Positions 22,053 to 33,717 of a DNA stretch of 64,000 nucleotides are shown one piece after another. The notes beneath the pieces are model-generated. The model had not been told where the DNA came from. It made no database searches and saw nothing but the letters and a program-made list of their open reading frames with translations. The DNA comes from Isoetes taiwanensis (lineage: Eukaryota; Streptophyta; Lycopodiopsida; Isoetales; Isoetaceae), in assembly GCA_021234155.1 (NCBI GenBank), contig JAJEKV010000039.1, forward strand, positions 3,826,745 through 3,890,744, in the 5' to 3' direction. Made by a program: the position numbers and the translations under genes. Numbering within the stretch: position 1 is the stretch's first letter; every line of letters starts with the position of its first letter.

Positions 22053-24207
22053 CAAACTTCTGCTCTACTAATCCCGGGAACACCAGAAAGCTTTGAAATA
22101 GCTTGTATCTGAGTCGAGGAATCAGAGAGGCTGCAAGCTGCTGAATCCCCTGAAAGATCCACAACCGCCGCCGCTTCCAAATCAGCCACACCAACCAAGC
22201 CATGCACAGATGCAAGGCTTGCTGCCGCAAGAGCAGCCAAGCACCAGGATACACATGAAGCAGCAACTGCTGGCTAGTCAATCTCACCTGAAACAGAGCC
22301 ATGACCCAATCCCAGGCAGCCTATAAGTGAGGGCATAAAACCAGACAATGCTCCACAGTCTCACGATGAAGGCCACAACAAGGGCAGAGAGGGCTTACAC
22401 GCGGCCTAAACTTACTCACAAGGGCATTCACCCTGATACAGCGGTGCACCACCTGCCACAGAAGCACCCTAACTTTCGGTGGGGGAAGTGAGCTCCATGT
22501 CCACTTCCAAACCGAGCGCCATCGAGAACCCGGAAGCTGCAAAGACCACTTGCCTGAAGGGGGCAGAGTGTCATGAATAGCTAGCACCCGGTAACGTAAC
22601 AAGACCGCACAAAACAAGAAGACACAACATCTAGATGAACCTTCCAAACCTGCACCACCACATCATTCTGAGGGACTATAGGTATGTGTAGCGGAATACT
22701 CCCCACCACTTGTTCCAAGATAGCCCGGTCACTGCCCCTCAGGTGAAAGTGAGCTCGAAAGAACTCCCGAGAAGCTAGCTGACCACCCCAATACCAATCC
22801 TCCAAGGTGAGCACAGCAGCTCGCCTCCAACGGGCTCTGCGTCCAGAGCATGCATGGCGACCAAGGGCAAGTGCTTGTGAGGGATAGAGGAACCCACAAG
22901 AAAGGAGAAGAGTGGTGATAAACCGAGGCATAATCTATTTGGAAGAGCACACGCATTACATGATCCCAAGCCCGCAACACCCCCGTGGAGAAAAGGGGAT
23001 GCATGTGAGAAAGGCCGAGGAGACCATAGAACAAGTCCGGGGGCAACTCCACATGCACAGACGGCTTCCCAAATGCCACACAATGGCGAAGAGACTACAA
23101 CAACAGTGCCGCACCAAGAGAAGATGCTCCATCCTGCAGAGTGCTCCAAACAAACTTGGAGACCAACACCTTACTATACAGCACCAAATCCAGAATGGCC
23201 AAGCCCCCATCCTCCCGGGCGGAGACACTTCCACCAAGCCACTTTAACGACCGCCCCTTCATCATCCCCCCCACACAAAATTTGAACAATCTTATCCAAA
23301 GCACGTATCTTACCCTCGGGAGCTAACATCGCAGATCTTTGTATACACATGAGTGCTACAAAGTAACCGACTTGGAAATAGTGATCCTACCGCCATGGAC
23401 AACTTGCTACCCTTCCACCAATTGAGGTGTTTACGCAACCCCCGCAAAATCTCATCCCACACCCTCCCCATGGAAACATCCCTCCAAAGGGAATACCCAA
23501 TGACTTAGTACACACATTACCCGGAAGCACCTTCCAAGGGAATAGAGCCAAACACCTGGGGAAGGCGGAGTCATTTGGGCCCATAATGCGGAGCATTTAA
23601 CCCGATTCGAGGAAGAATGCCCGAGGCCAAGGAGAAAGTATCCAAAGACAAACCCTTCACATTCCGCAAATTCCTCTCTTACGCCACCAAGAAGAGGAAA
23701 GTGTCATCGGGCGAACTGGTTAATAATCTGGCGGCTACCATCCCGCATCCGAAGCCATCCACCACCCCTCCTCCGCTGCAGCCAAAACAATCGAGACAAA
23801 GTGCCTCGCCACAATCGTAAACAAAAACGGGCGCCAAAGGGCACCCCTGACGCACCCCTCTGCCTAAGGAGAAAAAGGCGGAGGGTTCACCCTGGCACAC
23901 CACCGTAGCCCTTGCTGAGTCTGACCTATGCAGCTTCATGACTGTCTCTATAAAGCGAGGACCACAGCCCAACGCTAACATCATGGCAGACAAGAACTCC
24001 CAACGGACACTATCGTAAGCTTTGGCAAAGTCAAGCTTAAGATAGACAATGCCTTGACCTGTTCTCCTGGCCCAATAAAGGCCCTCATAAGCTGCGGTAA
24101 CATTAGTCAAAATGTTCCTCCTAGGAACAAACCCATACTGCACGTTACTAATGGAAGAAGTCAACACCGGCTTCAACTTCTCTGCCAGGGCTTTCGCGAT
24201 AATTTTT
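21847..24207 (-). mobile_element. 5'-truncated LINE (RT, zf-RVT, poly(A))
   Basis: Reading on minus from about 24,207: KIIAKALAEKLKPVL, GFVPRRNI, LDFAKAYDSVRWEFL (RT catalytic Asp region), GVRQGCPLAPVFVYD, and SPDDTFLFL in place of the usual YADDT. After several frame breaks comes a zinc-knuckle zf-RVT region (SPLCPCCGLHRETVEHCLVLCP at 22,321-22,647), then WLIWKRRRLWIFQG and a poly(A) tail (plus-strand poly(T) 21,847-21,861). The RT is split among frames, so the copy is dead. The endonuclease and ORF1 are absent. The family 3' end TTCTTCAAAAA is shared with the fragments at 11.8, 19.1 and 28.1 kb. Confidence 0.88.
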
Positions 24208-25385
24208 TGATATTTTTTGAAAGGAAAGAATCATTATTTGTGAAATAGACCCAAAACATGGAACATATCTTTTTTATGGGCAGCATAGCGTATGGGTAGC
24301 AAATCAAGTTTGATGATTCGCAAGCATATAGATATGAAATATGATCAGATTGTGTAAATTCAAATTCATAGCTAGATGAGAATAAAAAATTGTGACAGAG
24401 AGAAGCTACCTGAACAAATAAATAAATGCATAACAGAGACTTGATCCAATTGCATCAGTGCCATTCAAAATTTAAAAGCTTCAGAATGTGCATCTGCTGG
24501 ATAAGTAGAAGAAAGGACAAAATAACCTGATTCTTCATGCTGGCAATATGTAGCCGATTGTGCCTCCACTGTCATTGCTGGAAACAACAGAGATAAGTCT
24601 TAAAATTTTATGGAAGCATAAGGACCTATTCTAGATTTTCTACAATTCCATCTGTCGTTAAGGGATTGAACACACCCTCAGAAAGCCAAGAGCTGGGAAA
24701 TATAAACAACTCTCAAGCAGGACTGCAATGCTATGAAGAGCAGAACAGAAAAAAATAAGATGCATACCATAATAATATGATGGAAGCAATTCGACCTCAT
24801 TTCCTTTCATAACTACAAAGATTCACTGGCATAATCAAATTTCTGAAATACTTGGAACCTGTCAGACGAATAGAGAGTCGTTGAGAAGCCATGGATGCTT
24901 TGTTTTTTTCTTCTTCAAAAGTTCCCGGATGCCATAGATCTATTCCTCGAACTAATCATACTGCCCGATAACATCTAAACCAGTCAATATTTAGGGCAAT
25001 AGCTTATAATAATGCCAAATAGCTTCTGGGCGTGGACGTGTCTTCCATGCGACCTGCATGCCTCGATTGCCAGAAAAGGAATTCCTTCGCAAGAAAAGCC
25101 CTGCCGAAATCAACCCCATAAACTAAGAAAACGTTGGCCGATTTTCGGAAATCTGAAATTTTTTCCGGCAATCAAAATGCCTTAAAACCTTACGAAACTA
25201 ACTTTAAAAAAAATCCAAAAAGTTTTTCCTAAAAATTCACACTTATCATGAGAAACTCTAGAAAATTAGAATTAACTACGAAAAAAAAAATTTGAGTTCA
25301 AATTATTTCATAAAATATAGTCTCTCCAATTTTTGTTTAAGCTAAATAGATTAGTCAATAAATTTACAAGTGTAAATGGTGAGCC
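24208..25385. other. No recognisable gene
   Basis: AT-rich flank of the LINE 5' truncation point. No motif-bearing open frame found. Confidence 0.4.
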
Positions 25386-25387
25386 AA

Positions 25388-25960
25388 ATTTTGTTTAACC
25401 TAAATAAAGCATTAACATTTTATTAAGTTATTGAAAATTAAATACTTACCTGAAATATGTACGAGGTGTCAAAGTTGTTTTTCAAGAACAACGCATTTTG
25501 TTAGGAGAGTACATGCAAAATAATAAATTCAATAATTAGAAAATAATTGGTATAAATAAACTTGAAGGGAAAAATTTGGAAAAATAGGGGGGGTAGGGTC
25601 TTTCAACGGCGTCCCCTTCTTGGATGGCAAAAAAAAAATTAAGAAGGACGTCCTCTAATTTTGTTTAACCTAAATAAAGCATTAACATTTTATTAGCATA
25701 TTGAAAATTAAATGCTTACCTGGAATATGTACGAGGTGCCAAAGTTGTTTTGCAAGAACAACACATTTTGTTAGGTACATGCAAAACAATAAATTCAATG
25801 ATTAGAAAAATATTAGTATAAATAAACTTAAAAGGAAAAAAAATGGAAAAACAATGGGGGGAAGGGCGTGTCTTCCAACGGTGTCCCCTTCTTGAATGGG
25901 GAAAAAAATTGAGGAGGAGGAGGAGGAGGAGGTGATTGCCTTGGAACGGCGTCCCCTTCT
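25388..25960. repeat. 270-bp tandem repeat with ACGGCGTCCCCTTCTT motif
   Basis: ATTTTGTTTAACCTAAATAA starts units at about 25,388 and 25,658 (offset 270 bp). Both include CTTACCTG.AATATGTACGAG and end in a CAACGG.GTCCCCTTCTTG block. The motif appears a third time at about 25,946 just before the polypurine tract. Confidence 0.85.
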
Positions 25961-25965
25961 TCGAA

Positions 25966-26300
25966 GGGAAAAAAAATTAGGAAGAAGAAGAAGAATGGAA
26001 GAATCCGAAGAAGAAAAAACTAAGAAGAAGAGGAGGAGGAGGAATCTGAATAAGGGGAGGAAGAATTCGAAGAAGAAGAAAAATAAGAGGAGGATTAAGA
26101 GTAAGAATTCGAATAAGAGGAGGAAGAAGAATAAGAGAAGAACGAATCGGAAAAGAAGAAGCGAACAAAGAAAATGGAAGAATTAAGTATGGAAGAAGGA
26201 TGCAAGAATGGAAGAAGAAGAAGAAGAATGCAAGAATAGAAGATTGGAGGAAGAATGAAAAAAGAAGAAGAAGAGAAGAAAGGGAATGGAAGAACAAGTG
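25966..26300 (+). repeat. Polypurine (GAA/GGA) tract, about 330 bp
   Basis: The plus strand is almost wholly A and G (GAAGAAGAAG, GGAGGAGG, AATAAGAGG). A GAG-GAG block also precedes it at 25,911-25,933. The Lys/Glu/Arg-rich open frame and its Phe/Leu-rich opposite are products of this bias, not genes. Such tracts can form triplex (H-DNA). Confidence 0.9.
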
Positions 26301-26770
26301 TGAAGTAAGATCGAAATGGGATGGAATTCGAAGAACAAACAACAAAAAAGCCCTAGATCTACCAAAAAAACAAGCTTATATTCAAAAAATGAGTTGGTTG
26401 ATCCGTGCACATACCTTATAAAGCTTGCTTTACACTATAGACCCCAGAGTAGATCTGTGCTGAAAATTGCCTCAAAAGACACTCCTCCATAAGCTTTGCT
26501 TGCTCAAAAATAAGTGATGGGAATACTGCCCTGTTTCGGTTCAAAATCACAGTTCGTCCTTCAACGACATCTATATCTACGTGTTCGTTTGTAACAACGA
26601 CATGTCCTTTTTTTGTTTCTTTTTTTTCCTAATTTAGTGTGGAAATCAAACTTCTCACCCCCTGAACTAATAATTACCAAGCGAAGATGTAGTTTATCTT
26701 AAAATTTATTTTGTTAGACTTAAAGAGGTCAGATTTCTACCAGTAGTTTTTGTGTCCATATTTTAGATGC
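26301..26770. other. No recognisable gene
   Basis: Flank between the polypurine tract and the tRNA-like SINE head; nothing coding recognised. Confidence 0.4.
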
Positions 26771-26774
26771 TACT

Positions 26775-27160
26775 TTTTCAACCTTGGCCCTCTCAGCCTA
26801 ATGGTTAAGAGAAGTTATCCCAATTCAAGGCCAATGTTCAAGGGTTCAACCCTCTTTATATTATTGTATCCCATATGGTGGAGGTATAATAAATCCCCTC
26901 CCCCCTCCCAAGGGCAGTGCATTCACCATTCCGTCAGTAGTGGAACTAGTTTTGCTTCTCTAAAATCATTTATCTTCATTCTAACAATCCAAATGCCTCT
27001 ATTCTCAATTCAATTTAACACCAAGTCTTTTCTAGCCACATGGGTTCAGCTTACGCTCCAGTCAAGTAATAATAATTATGTAGTATCGAATACTTTTCTA
27101 TAATAATTTATCTTCATTCTAGCAGTCCTAATGCTTCTATTGCCAATTCAATCTTCTTAA
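26775..27160 (+). mobile_element. Candidate tRNA-derived SINE
   Basis: A tRNA-like head at about 26,783-26,855: D-arm CTC-AGCCTAATGGTTAA-GAG (A-box like) and, about 45 bp on, GGGTTCAACCCT (B-box like, self-complementary as a T-arm). The acceptor stem is not intact, so this is not a working tRNA gene. The unrelated body contains a 55-bp imperfect direct repeat (ATTTATCTTCATTCTA.CA.TC) at about 26,968 and 27,106. No tail or target duplication was found, so boundaries are uncertain. Confidence 0.45.
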
Positions 27161-28131
27161 ATGACGTCTATAGCTACGTCTTTTTTCTTATCATTGGCAT
27201 TTACGTTTCGGAGGCTCTATCCTTGTCAGATTCGACCAGGACCTTGCACTGTGTCTCGAAGTACCCCCCCAGAAGCAGCGAACTCCAAAAGTCCTCTCTC
27301 GAAGGCCCCGGTGATGGATGGGCAATTTTCCTTCTCCAGAACTGTGATTTGGCTCTGCCAATGGACTCAGAACATTGACATTGCCTTAGGGACCAAGTTT
27401 CGTGGTGTCCAGCACACTCGTAGTCAATTGGCCTCGGAGGTGGATGTTGAATACTGCCATGTAGGGCATAAGTGTTTCTTTCATTTACAAAATTGACCCT
27501 GTACTAGGGTAATTTCGCCATCCGGATGACTTGGCAAAGTCAAATTGCCATTCCAAAGCCTCCACAATGCCCGAACGATAAAACACTTTGGTTTCTACAC
27601 TTCGTGTTTTGTCTGTAGACTTTAAGTTGTTTATTGTCCTTCACCTATGCTTCAATTTATTCCAATTGTGAACTTTTAAAATTTGTGGTTTTTTTGCTAA
27701 GATGTTTTTTTTTTTTATGTTGTAGACATGGATTCAAGTGGAGCAATTTTGTTGCTTTTTTTCTATATTTATTCTCCATCTTTCTCGTTCAAATGTACTT
27801 GCATTTTAGAGTGATGTTGCGTGCGTTTTAGAGTCGCTTTGCACGAATATCTTGATCCTTGTATTTTTTATGGGAGTTTGGTGATATGGTTGGATTCTTA
27901 TGCTTTTGCTGGCCTTGGTTGCATGCATCGCTTGACGATGCCTATCCTGCTTAAGTGTTCTGCGTGCATGATTACTTTGCTAAGTGGATTCATCGTTGTT
28001 GACTCGTTCTATTTTATTATAGCTCCTAGTTGCGCTTGTACTTTTTATTTCGTATGCATTAATAGCAGTGCTATTATGTTTTAGGCGAGTTGTATGACTC
28101 TAGGTTTTTTAAGACACCCACATCCTCTTTC
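27161..28131. other. No recognisable gene
   Basis: The open frame at 27,161-27,496 has some coding-like composition (IDIALGTKFRGVQHTRSQLA) but I do not recognise it and find no partner exon. The rest is T-rich. Confidence 0.35.
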
Positions 28132-28200
28132 TTTTTTTGAAGGATGAAAGCCAAAAGTTTATTAATCTGATAAAAAGTACAAAATTTACATGTCTCATCT
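28132..28200 (-). mobile_element. LINE 3' end fragment
   Basis: On minus: GATTAATAAACTTTTGGCTT, then CATCCTTCAAAAAAAG. This is the AATAAA plus CTTCA-poly(A) signature of the LINE family at 11.8, 19.1 and 21.8 kb. The upstream limit is undefined. Confidence 0.5.
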
Positions 28201-28201
28201 T

Positions 28202-28249
28202 TAGCTATGGCACGAGGTCAAGAAGCAGAGGCGGCGGTTGCCATAGCTA
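28202..28249. repeat. 11-bp perfect inverted repeat
   Basis: TAGCTATGGCA at 28,202-28,212 and TGCCATAGCTA at 28,239-28,249 enclose a purine-rich 26-base loop. Confidence 0.8.
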
Positions 28250-28509
28250 GACCTTCATGCATGTCCCTGCTTGTTTTGGATTACCTTCAAAATTTTACAT
28301 ATGAGGTGACTTCTACTCTAAACCAGAACGGAAACAGATTCAACAGAGCATTTCTTGGAGGAATTTTCGAAGGAAAGAAAGAAGCCGTGGTTGCTCCATG
28401 AGTTTATCCATCATGACTTCCACTATTAAGGTAAGAGGCCTGGTCGTCCCTATGTGGAATTGTGTATAGAATTTTACCACCAAAATATATAATTTTTTTT
28501 ATATATGTA

Positions 28510-28760
28510 AACATCAGAGTACTGTCTGTTCATGATGGTATGTTGAAGTTTGATCCACAAGTTATGCATGAAGCTTGCAGAGAATGTTGCGCAAGCGGGT
28601 TACCTTGTTTTGGTACAAAACTTATTTCATGGCGATCCTTTCAAGCCTTCTGAGACCGAGACTCCCTTTTCCACTTTCCCAGATTTGGTCAAGAACCATG
28701 AACCAATAAGTCATCATCTCCTCAAAATTGCATTGCAAGGTTGTGGCGGTTTTTACGTAT
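28510..28760 (+). pseudogene. Dienelactone hydrolase-family gene fragment
   Basis: The frame at 28,550-28,792 reads AENVAQAGYLVLVQNLFHGDPF then KPSETETPF and LVKNHEP. Plant dienelactone-hydrolase/carboxymethylenebutenolidase proteins have a very similar alpha/beta-hydrolase segment (adkvA.aGy.VvvPDlfhGDP). Only this one stretch is present; the nucleophile and catalytic His regions are absent, and no adjoining exon was identified. Read as a captured or relic exon. Confidence 0.5.
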
Positions 28761-28792
28761 TTGTCGTTTTTCGTGTTAAGTGGTTTTTGTAG

Positions 28793-29524
28793 TTGTTGGA
28801 GTGACATTGAAACGAGCATTAAGATACGATCTGAAGGGTGCTTGGCACTTAGAATTAGTGCAAACTACACCTATACATGCGCAATAGGAAATGAGGGTGC
28901 AATTCCACTCACTTGATGTTACTAAAGATTACCGCGATTGATGTATACATTGAACTGCAAGGTTATGGCAGTTACCTAGCGTGCTATTGTTGCCACATGA
29001 ACATGGCTGGAAGTCTGCCGTCGTGATAGGCGCTACAATCGATAGTTGTTTCCTATCCTTTATTCGTGACGGCATCACGTATAGTAGGCCTCAGAATCAA
29101 GACCTTCGTGTCTCACGCTATTTGTGCTAAGATATCCATACAATTTTAAATGTTAGACTTTGGACCTTCATGTCTCACGCTATTTGTTAGAAATTCATAC
29201 AACTTGAATGTTAGACTTTGGACTTAATGCTGCTAAAACTAGATTGATGTATTGGCACTACTCTTTTGACTGGCTGACTTTGAACTACAATAGATAAGGA
29301 ATTAGTTATAGTCAAGACGACCACAACATCATTCCAGATTCCTGTGTTCCTATCCCCGCAGTCACAACATTAAAAAGAATGTAAGAAACTCGAATTGACT
29401 AAGATGTTTTTCTGAATGTTTTGCCTTCCTGATTTAGACTTCTATGCAGTTTCAGGAGAACCCATTGTAACATCACTCCTCCTATAAGTATCTGAAATAA
29501 CAAAAGACAATGTAATCTACCCGT
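28793..29524. other. No recognisable gene; 62-bp tandem repeat
   Basis: An imperfect tandem pair lies at 29,101-29,162 and 29,163-29,222 (GACCTTCRTGTCTCACGCTA). Nothing else recognised. Confidence 0.5.
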
Positions 29525-29532
29525 GAAGGCTC

Positions 29533-30279
29533 CATGGAATAAATTACTACTCCTATATTTTTAGTATAGCCACATAGGTTTAGCTAAACTACCTTCGAAT
29601 TGGAGCTAGAAGTTTCTAACACTTGGCTAAACTAAATGGTTTTTCTCTATCATGGTTTCTTGCCTTTGGCTAAACTTTCACAAAATGTAGGTCAAATATT
29701 AGCCATCACACTATCCTTATTTTAAAATATCCAAGCCTTTGAACAAAGACATTGAACTTATTGTTATTACAATGTAATTCAATATAGAAAAATAAATGGC
29801 ACAACTATAATCATTCTTATAACTTCCTTAATATAATAATAAAACAAAGACATAAATTGATGCATAATCATATAAGCACATGTTCAAAGCTCAAAGAAAA
29901 ATGCAGTGTTCCTTCTAGCTGTGTTCCTCCCTCTGATAATTAACTTTTGAAATAAGAAGTTTCTACTTCAACTTCTTACTTGAAACAAGTTCTTTGGTGA
30001 TTTCCTAAAGTTCCTATATATATTAGTGTCGGCTACTAGGCTAATCCATCCATTTTTCCAAGTCCACTCTTTCTTAAGTTTGGCTAATTGTTGTCCTGGA
30101 GGAGTTGTCTGGAGGTGGAGGTTTGGCTATTCAATCTAAAAACTCATTTAGTCGGCAAAAAAATTGGGCTAAATTTTTCTTTTTTTGGGCAATTTTTTCC
30201 ATTTACTTTAGCCGTTTTTCTTGGCAAAAATGCTACAAAATAGCCATTTGGCTAAACTTAGCCGTTATTTTATTCCATG
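29533..30279. mobile_element. hAT-like non-autonomous element, copy 2 (747 bp)
   Basis: Same length and, by eye, almost the same sequence as 14,114-14,860. CATGGAATAAA termini; 8-bp target-site duplication GAAGGCTC at 29,525-29,532 and 30,280-30,287. Confidence 0.9.
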
Positions 30280-30287
30280 GAAGGCTC

Positions 30288-32860
30288 ATGTTATGGACCA
30301 TATGATTGAACTTGGCTTAAATTTGTGACGTGCCTGATTCACGATGAAACCAAGGACGTGCAAAGTTTAAAAGTAGCAAGGCACATTTGATGATCAATCT
30401 TTGATTATGGATCTATCGTATCCAATTGTAATTTGGTCCAAATTTATAACGTGTTTTAAAATTGATAATCTATTTATAGTAGTGAAATGATATACGCCGA
30501 CTAAGAGTGTGCTGAAAGCAAAGATGTGCACGGATAGAAGCACTACGGTTCATGATATTTGTGCAACACAATGCAAGTGGCAACTTGATGCAAGCATAGA
30601 AAAGTTGATAGAGTAACAATGTACAAGCACTACCAAAGATTGAAACGACCTTATGAATGAAGGTGCAACATGTCGAAGGTGCTTTTTACATACCATTTGA
30701 CCATGTATTTCATAGGGAAAATGCTACATGTTACATGCCTACACGTGGTCATACATATCAATCAACATCTCTCATAATGTATCAGAAAGATTCCACATTC
30801 TTTTCATTGCTTACATAGAGTCTAGTGTAGATCAACAATGGACTTCTTCAGAAAGCAATTTACACTTTCTAGTTCATGTCTTAACACACAAACTCTGCTA
30901 CACAAACTGCCATAACCTCGCAACGCAATGCACTTGTCGAGAAAACCTTTAATAACACAAGAATCAATAATGTCATCAGATCATAGCATTCAAATTCACA
31001 ATACCTTCTAAATGCTATCGTATAGGCCTATCACATAGCACCGAAACTCACACCCTTTCCATGTACCCCTCCCCCCTCCCATAAACCGCCTTCTTTCTTT
31101 AAGGCCTTGGTGTTTCTCAATCCAGTCATTGAAACGTAGAGTAGACAGATGGTAGATGGTAGAGGTGAGCCCAGTGAAAAAGGAAAGTGAGACCTATCAC
31201 ATGGCACCCCTTTCCATATACCCCAACCCTGCATTTTTGCACTGAAACTCACACCTTTCCATATACCCCAACCCTGCATTTTTGCTAGTTAACCCAAACT
31301 AGGCTGCAAAATACTTGATGTCGCTGGAGCACCGGTGCTCTTGCTGTACCAGATAGGCTGTGTTTATTGCGGTTCTATCCTTAGGCATTGCTACGCTGTA
31401 ACACTTTGCAAAAATGGTCTGTGCAAAGGTCTGTGATTCATTACCATTTTTTCCCTCATATTCTATTTTTGGGTTTATCTAAATTTTATTCCGGTTTGCA
31501 CAGGAGCAACACTCTCGCTTCAAACTTGCATATTGAATACTTAATGTGGCCGGATTTTCAAGATATTTAGAAGAGGATGTTGCTCCTAGACCCTGTGTGC
31601 TAGCATTCTTGCTCCATAACGGTAAGCTAAGCTATGTGTATTGCAGTTTTCTATATAGTCATTGGTAACATGGAATGCTTTGTGAAAATGCTCGTTTTCA
31701 TCTTTGCCTCTGTGCAAAGTTTCTTATTTACTGCCATTTCGCTGCTTAAATCCTATTTCTATATTGTCATTGTATGCAAGCAAAAAACCTGTGCAACGAC
31801 GCTCCTCTATTGAATGGTATTTTGCAAAATTTGGAGATGCAAAAATTTAGTACTCTCGACATTGTTCTGCGGCCACCTTTATTGACAATAATTTTAGTCT
31901 AAACTAGATTTCTAAATCAATACCTAATAATTGCTAATGATGATGAAACCAGCGTGGTTCATATGAGGTTAACAGTAAACTGACATGGAATACATGCTTG
32001 AATGGCTCAATGGTCTTCCAAATGTGGAAAGTGGGAAATCAAAATGATTTTGAACAACATATTTTTTCTTCTGACCCTGCCTGATAGCTCTGATGATACA
32101 TCTGCATGTCTTGTGAAAGATGCATTTCAAAAAATCTGGCAAATTCTATTGCTGAAGCAATAGGAATCCACCAATGCAGGAAGTTTACTTTGCCTTTGCG
32201 CAAGTGCCTTTCATGTGCATCGGACTGAAGGTAGATATGCATATTTGTAAAATGTAAGAGTCATTCAAATCATTTGACTCTGCGGTTGAGTTGAGAGGGT
32301 TATAATTAAAGGATTATGCTAGCAGTAGAGTAGGGCGCCCATACTTGGTACAAATAAGAACTTGAAAGCCATTGATGAACACATGATGCATCAATTCACC
32401 TGCAAAAACATCAAGACATATAGAGATTGATATGAGGAATATAGACAATTCAAAATTTGACAGATTAAACACTTTCTATAGTGTTAAAAATTACCTCAAA
32501 TATCCCTATCTTTTTGGACTGAATTGGCACATCAGAAGCCCCAAATTGGCACATTAAGATCCCTGGATGGTCCTTGTAATGCCTATAATTGGCTCAACTT
32601 TGAGCTGCAAATGGATCAGTAGTGGTCTCACAATGGAACAACTTGTACCCTAAATTAGAACACCATTACACCCAAAATAAACTAAAAACTCATAAATTAT
32701 ATGTCAAAACAAATACAAACTTGATTAATTCAAGCTCAAATTCAAATACATTACATAAAGAAACACATGATTAATCACTGATGCATATAGTCTTGTGAAT
32801 ACAAAGAACTAAGGGTTCTGATCCTTTTGAAGTTCTCCTATCAGCAATGCTTGGATTATT
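30288..32860. other. No recognisable gene; local duplications
   Basis: Contains a 45-bp-period tandem pair at 31,209-31,285 (CCTTTCCATATACCCCAACC), a diverged duplication of about 180 bp (31,300-31,490 versus 31,590-31,780) and the 14-bp palindrome GAGCACCGGTGCTC near 31,327. Open frames lack motifs. Confidence 0.45.
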
Positions 32861-32871
32861 CTTGCAAATCC

Positions 32872-33560
32872 CTAATGCCCTATCTGCTGGATCAATAGAC
32901 CAAAATCTGGAGGGACTGAGTGCCAAATATCAGCATCACCACCAAATTGTTCACCATCAAATTGTGCCTCAGTACCATGACAACATTCATGGGTTTCCTC
33001 CAAACTGCAGCCATATTGGCTCGGGCTTTCAGGCTGCTGGCTATCTTGAAAAGCATCATTTGCTTTAGTCAAAACCACTTCTATATTTCTCTGAACATAA
33101 GAAATAATTTCAGGCAAGTTTGCTGCTAAACAATTTCAGAAAAAGAAAAACAGCCTGCTTACCCCCTCAACTTGAATTTCCTCATTGCTAACACTTTCTA
33201 GAGCATCTTCAAATTCAACGTGATCTTCACCATCACTCGTGTCCTACTCTTGTTGTTGCTGTTTTCTCAATTCCTGTAATTAAACTTCAATTAATCATGT
33301 AAATTCATTAAATTCAAAAAACAAACTAATAAAGCTGAAAACAGATTACTAAACAAAAAACTAAAAAAAAAATAAATAAATAAATAAATAAATAAATAAC
33401 TAAATTTATACCTCTTTTTGCAGTTGCCTTGCCCTTTTTTCCCTCAATTTGTTCAATGCAGATGCCCGCCTTCTCTTGCCTCTAAAATTGGATGGTTCTT
33501 TAGACCATACCGCTGCCGGATCTGCCTCACAAAACTCCTCTATGAACAGTGAAAGCCTGG
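32872..33560 (-). pseudogene. Broken multi-segment gene, unknown family
   Basis: Read on minus: a first segment at about 33,560-33,415 (SLFIEEFCEADPAAVWSKEP, then GKRRRASALNKLREKRARQL); a second at about 33,270-33,150 with a Gln run, an in-frame stop (QE*DTSDGEDHVEFEDALE) and EEIQVEG; a third at 33,117-32,872 (PEIISYVQRNIEVVLTKAND ... GLLIQQIGH). Candidate splice signals separate them. The basic then acidic make-up suggests a nuclear protein, possibly transposon-derived, but I do not recognise it. The internal stop marks it as a relic. Confidence 0.3.
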
Positions 33561-33607
33561 CTCGTCCTTTTGTCTTGTTTGTTTAAAATCTTCTCGCCCA
33601 ATGGTTT

Positions 33608-33717
33608 AAAGGAGGTCAACCTCCCATTCACGGGGGTTATGCAAATAACCCTCTCGGCCTAACAGCCTCGAGGCTTATTTTGCATAACCCCCTTGAAGGG
33701 GAGGTTAACCTCCTCTT
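33608..33717. repeat. Foldback hairpin with about 42-bp arms
   Basis: Left arm 33,608-33,648 (AAAGGAGGTCAACCTCCC ... GGGGGTTATGCAAATAA) and right arm 33,675-33,717 (TTATTTTGCATAACCCCC ... GAGGTTAACCTCC) pair with few mismatches around a 26-base loop. It is compact enough to be a MITE, or to act as a small-RNA precursor if transcribed. The smaller palindromes GGAGGTCAACCTCC and GGAGGTTAACCTCC lie inside the arms. Confidence 0.85.

Noticed and set aside
22912-23826. Plus-strand open frames within the LINE
   Set aside because: Antisense shadows; the recognised RT and zinc-finger motifs are on the minus strand.
25896-26345. Lys/Glu/Arg-rich open frame (plus) and Leu/Phe-rich frame (minus)
   Set aside because: Explained by the polypurine tract.
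26783-26855. A functional tRNA gene
   Set aside because: D- and T-arm-like elements are present but no paired acceptor stem or clear anticodon arm; better as a SINE head.
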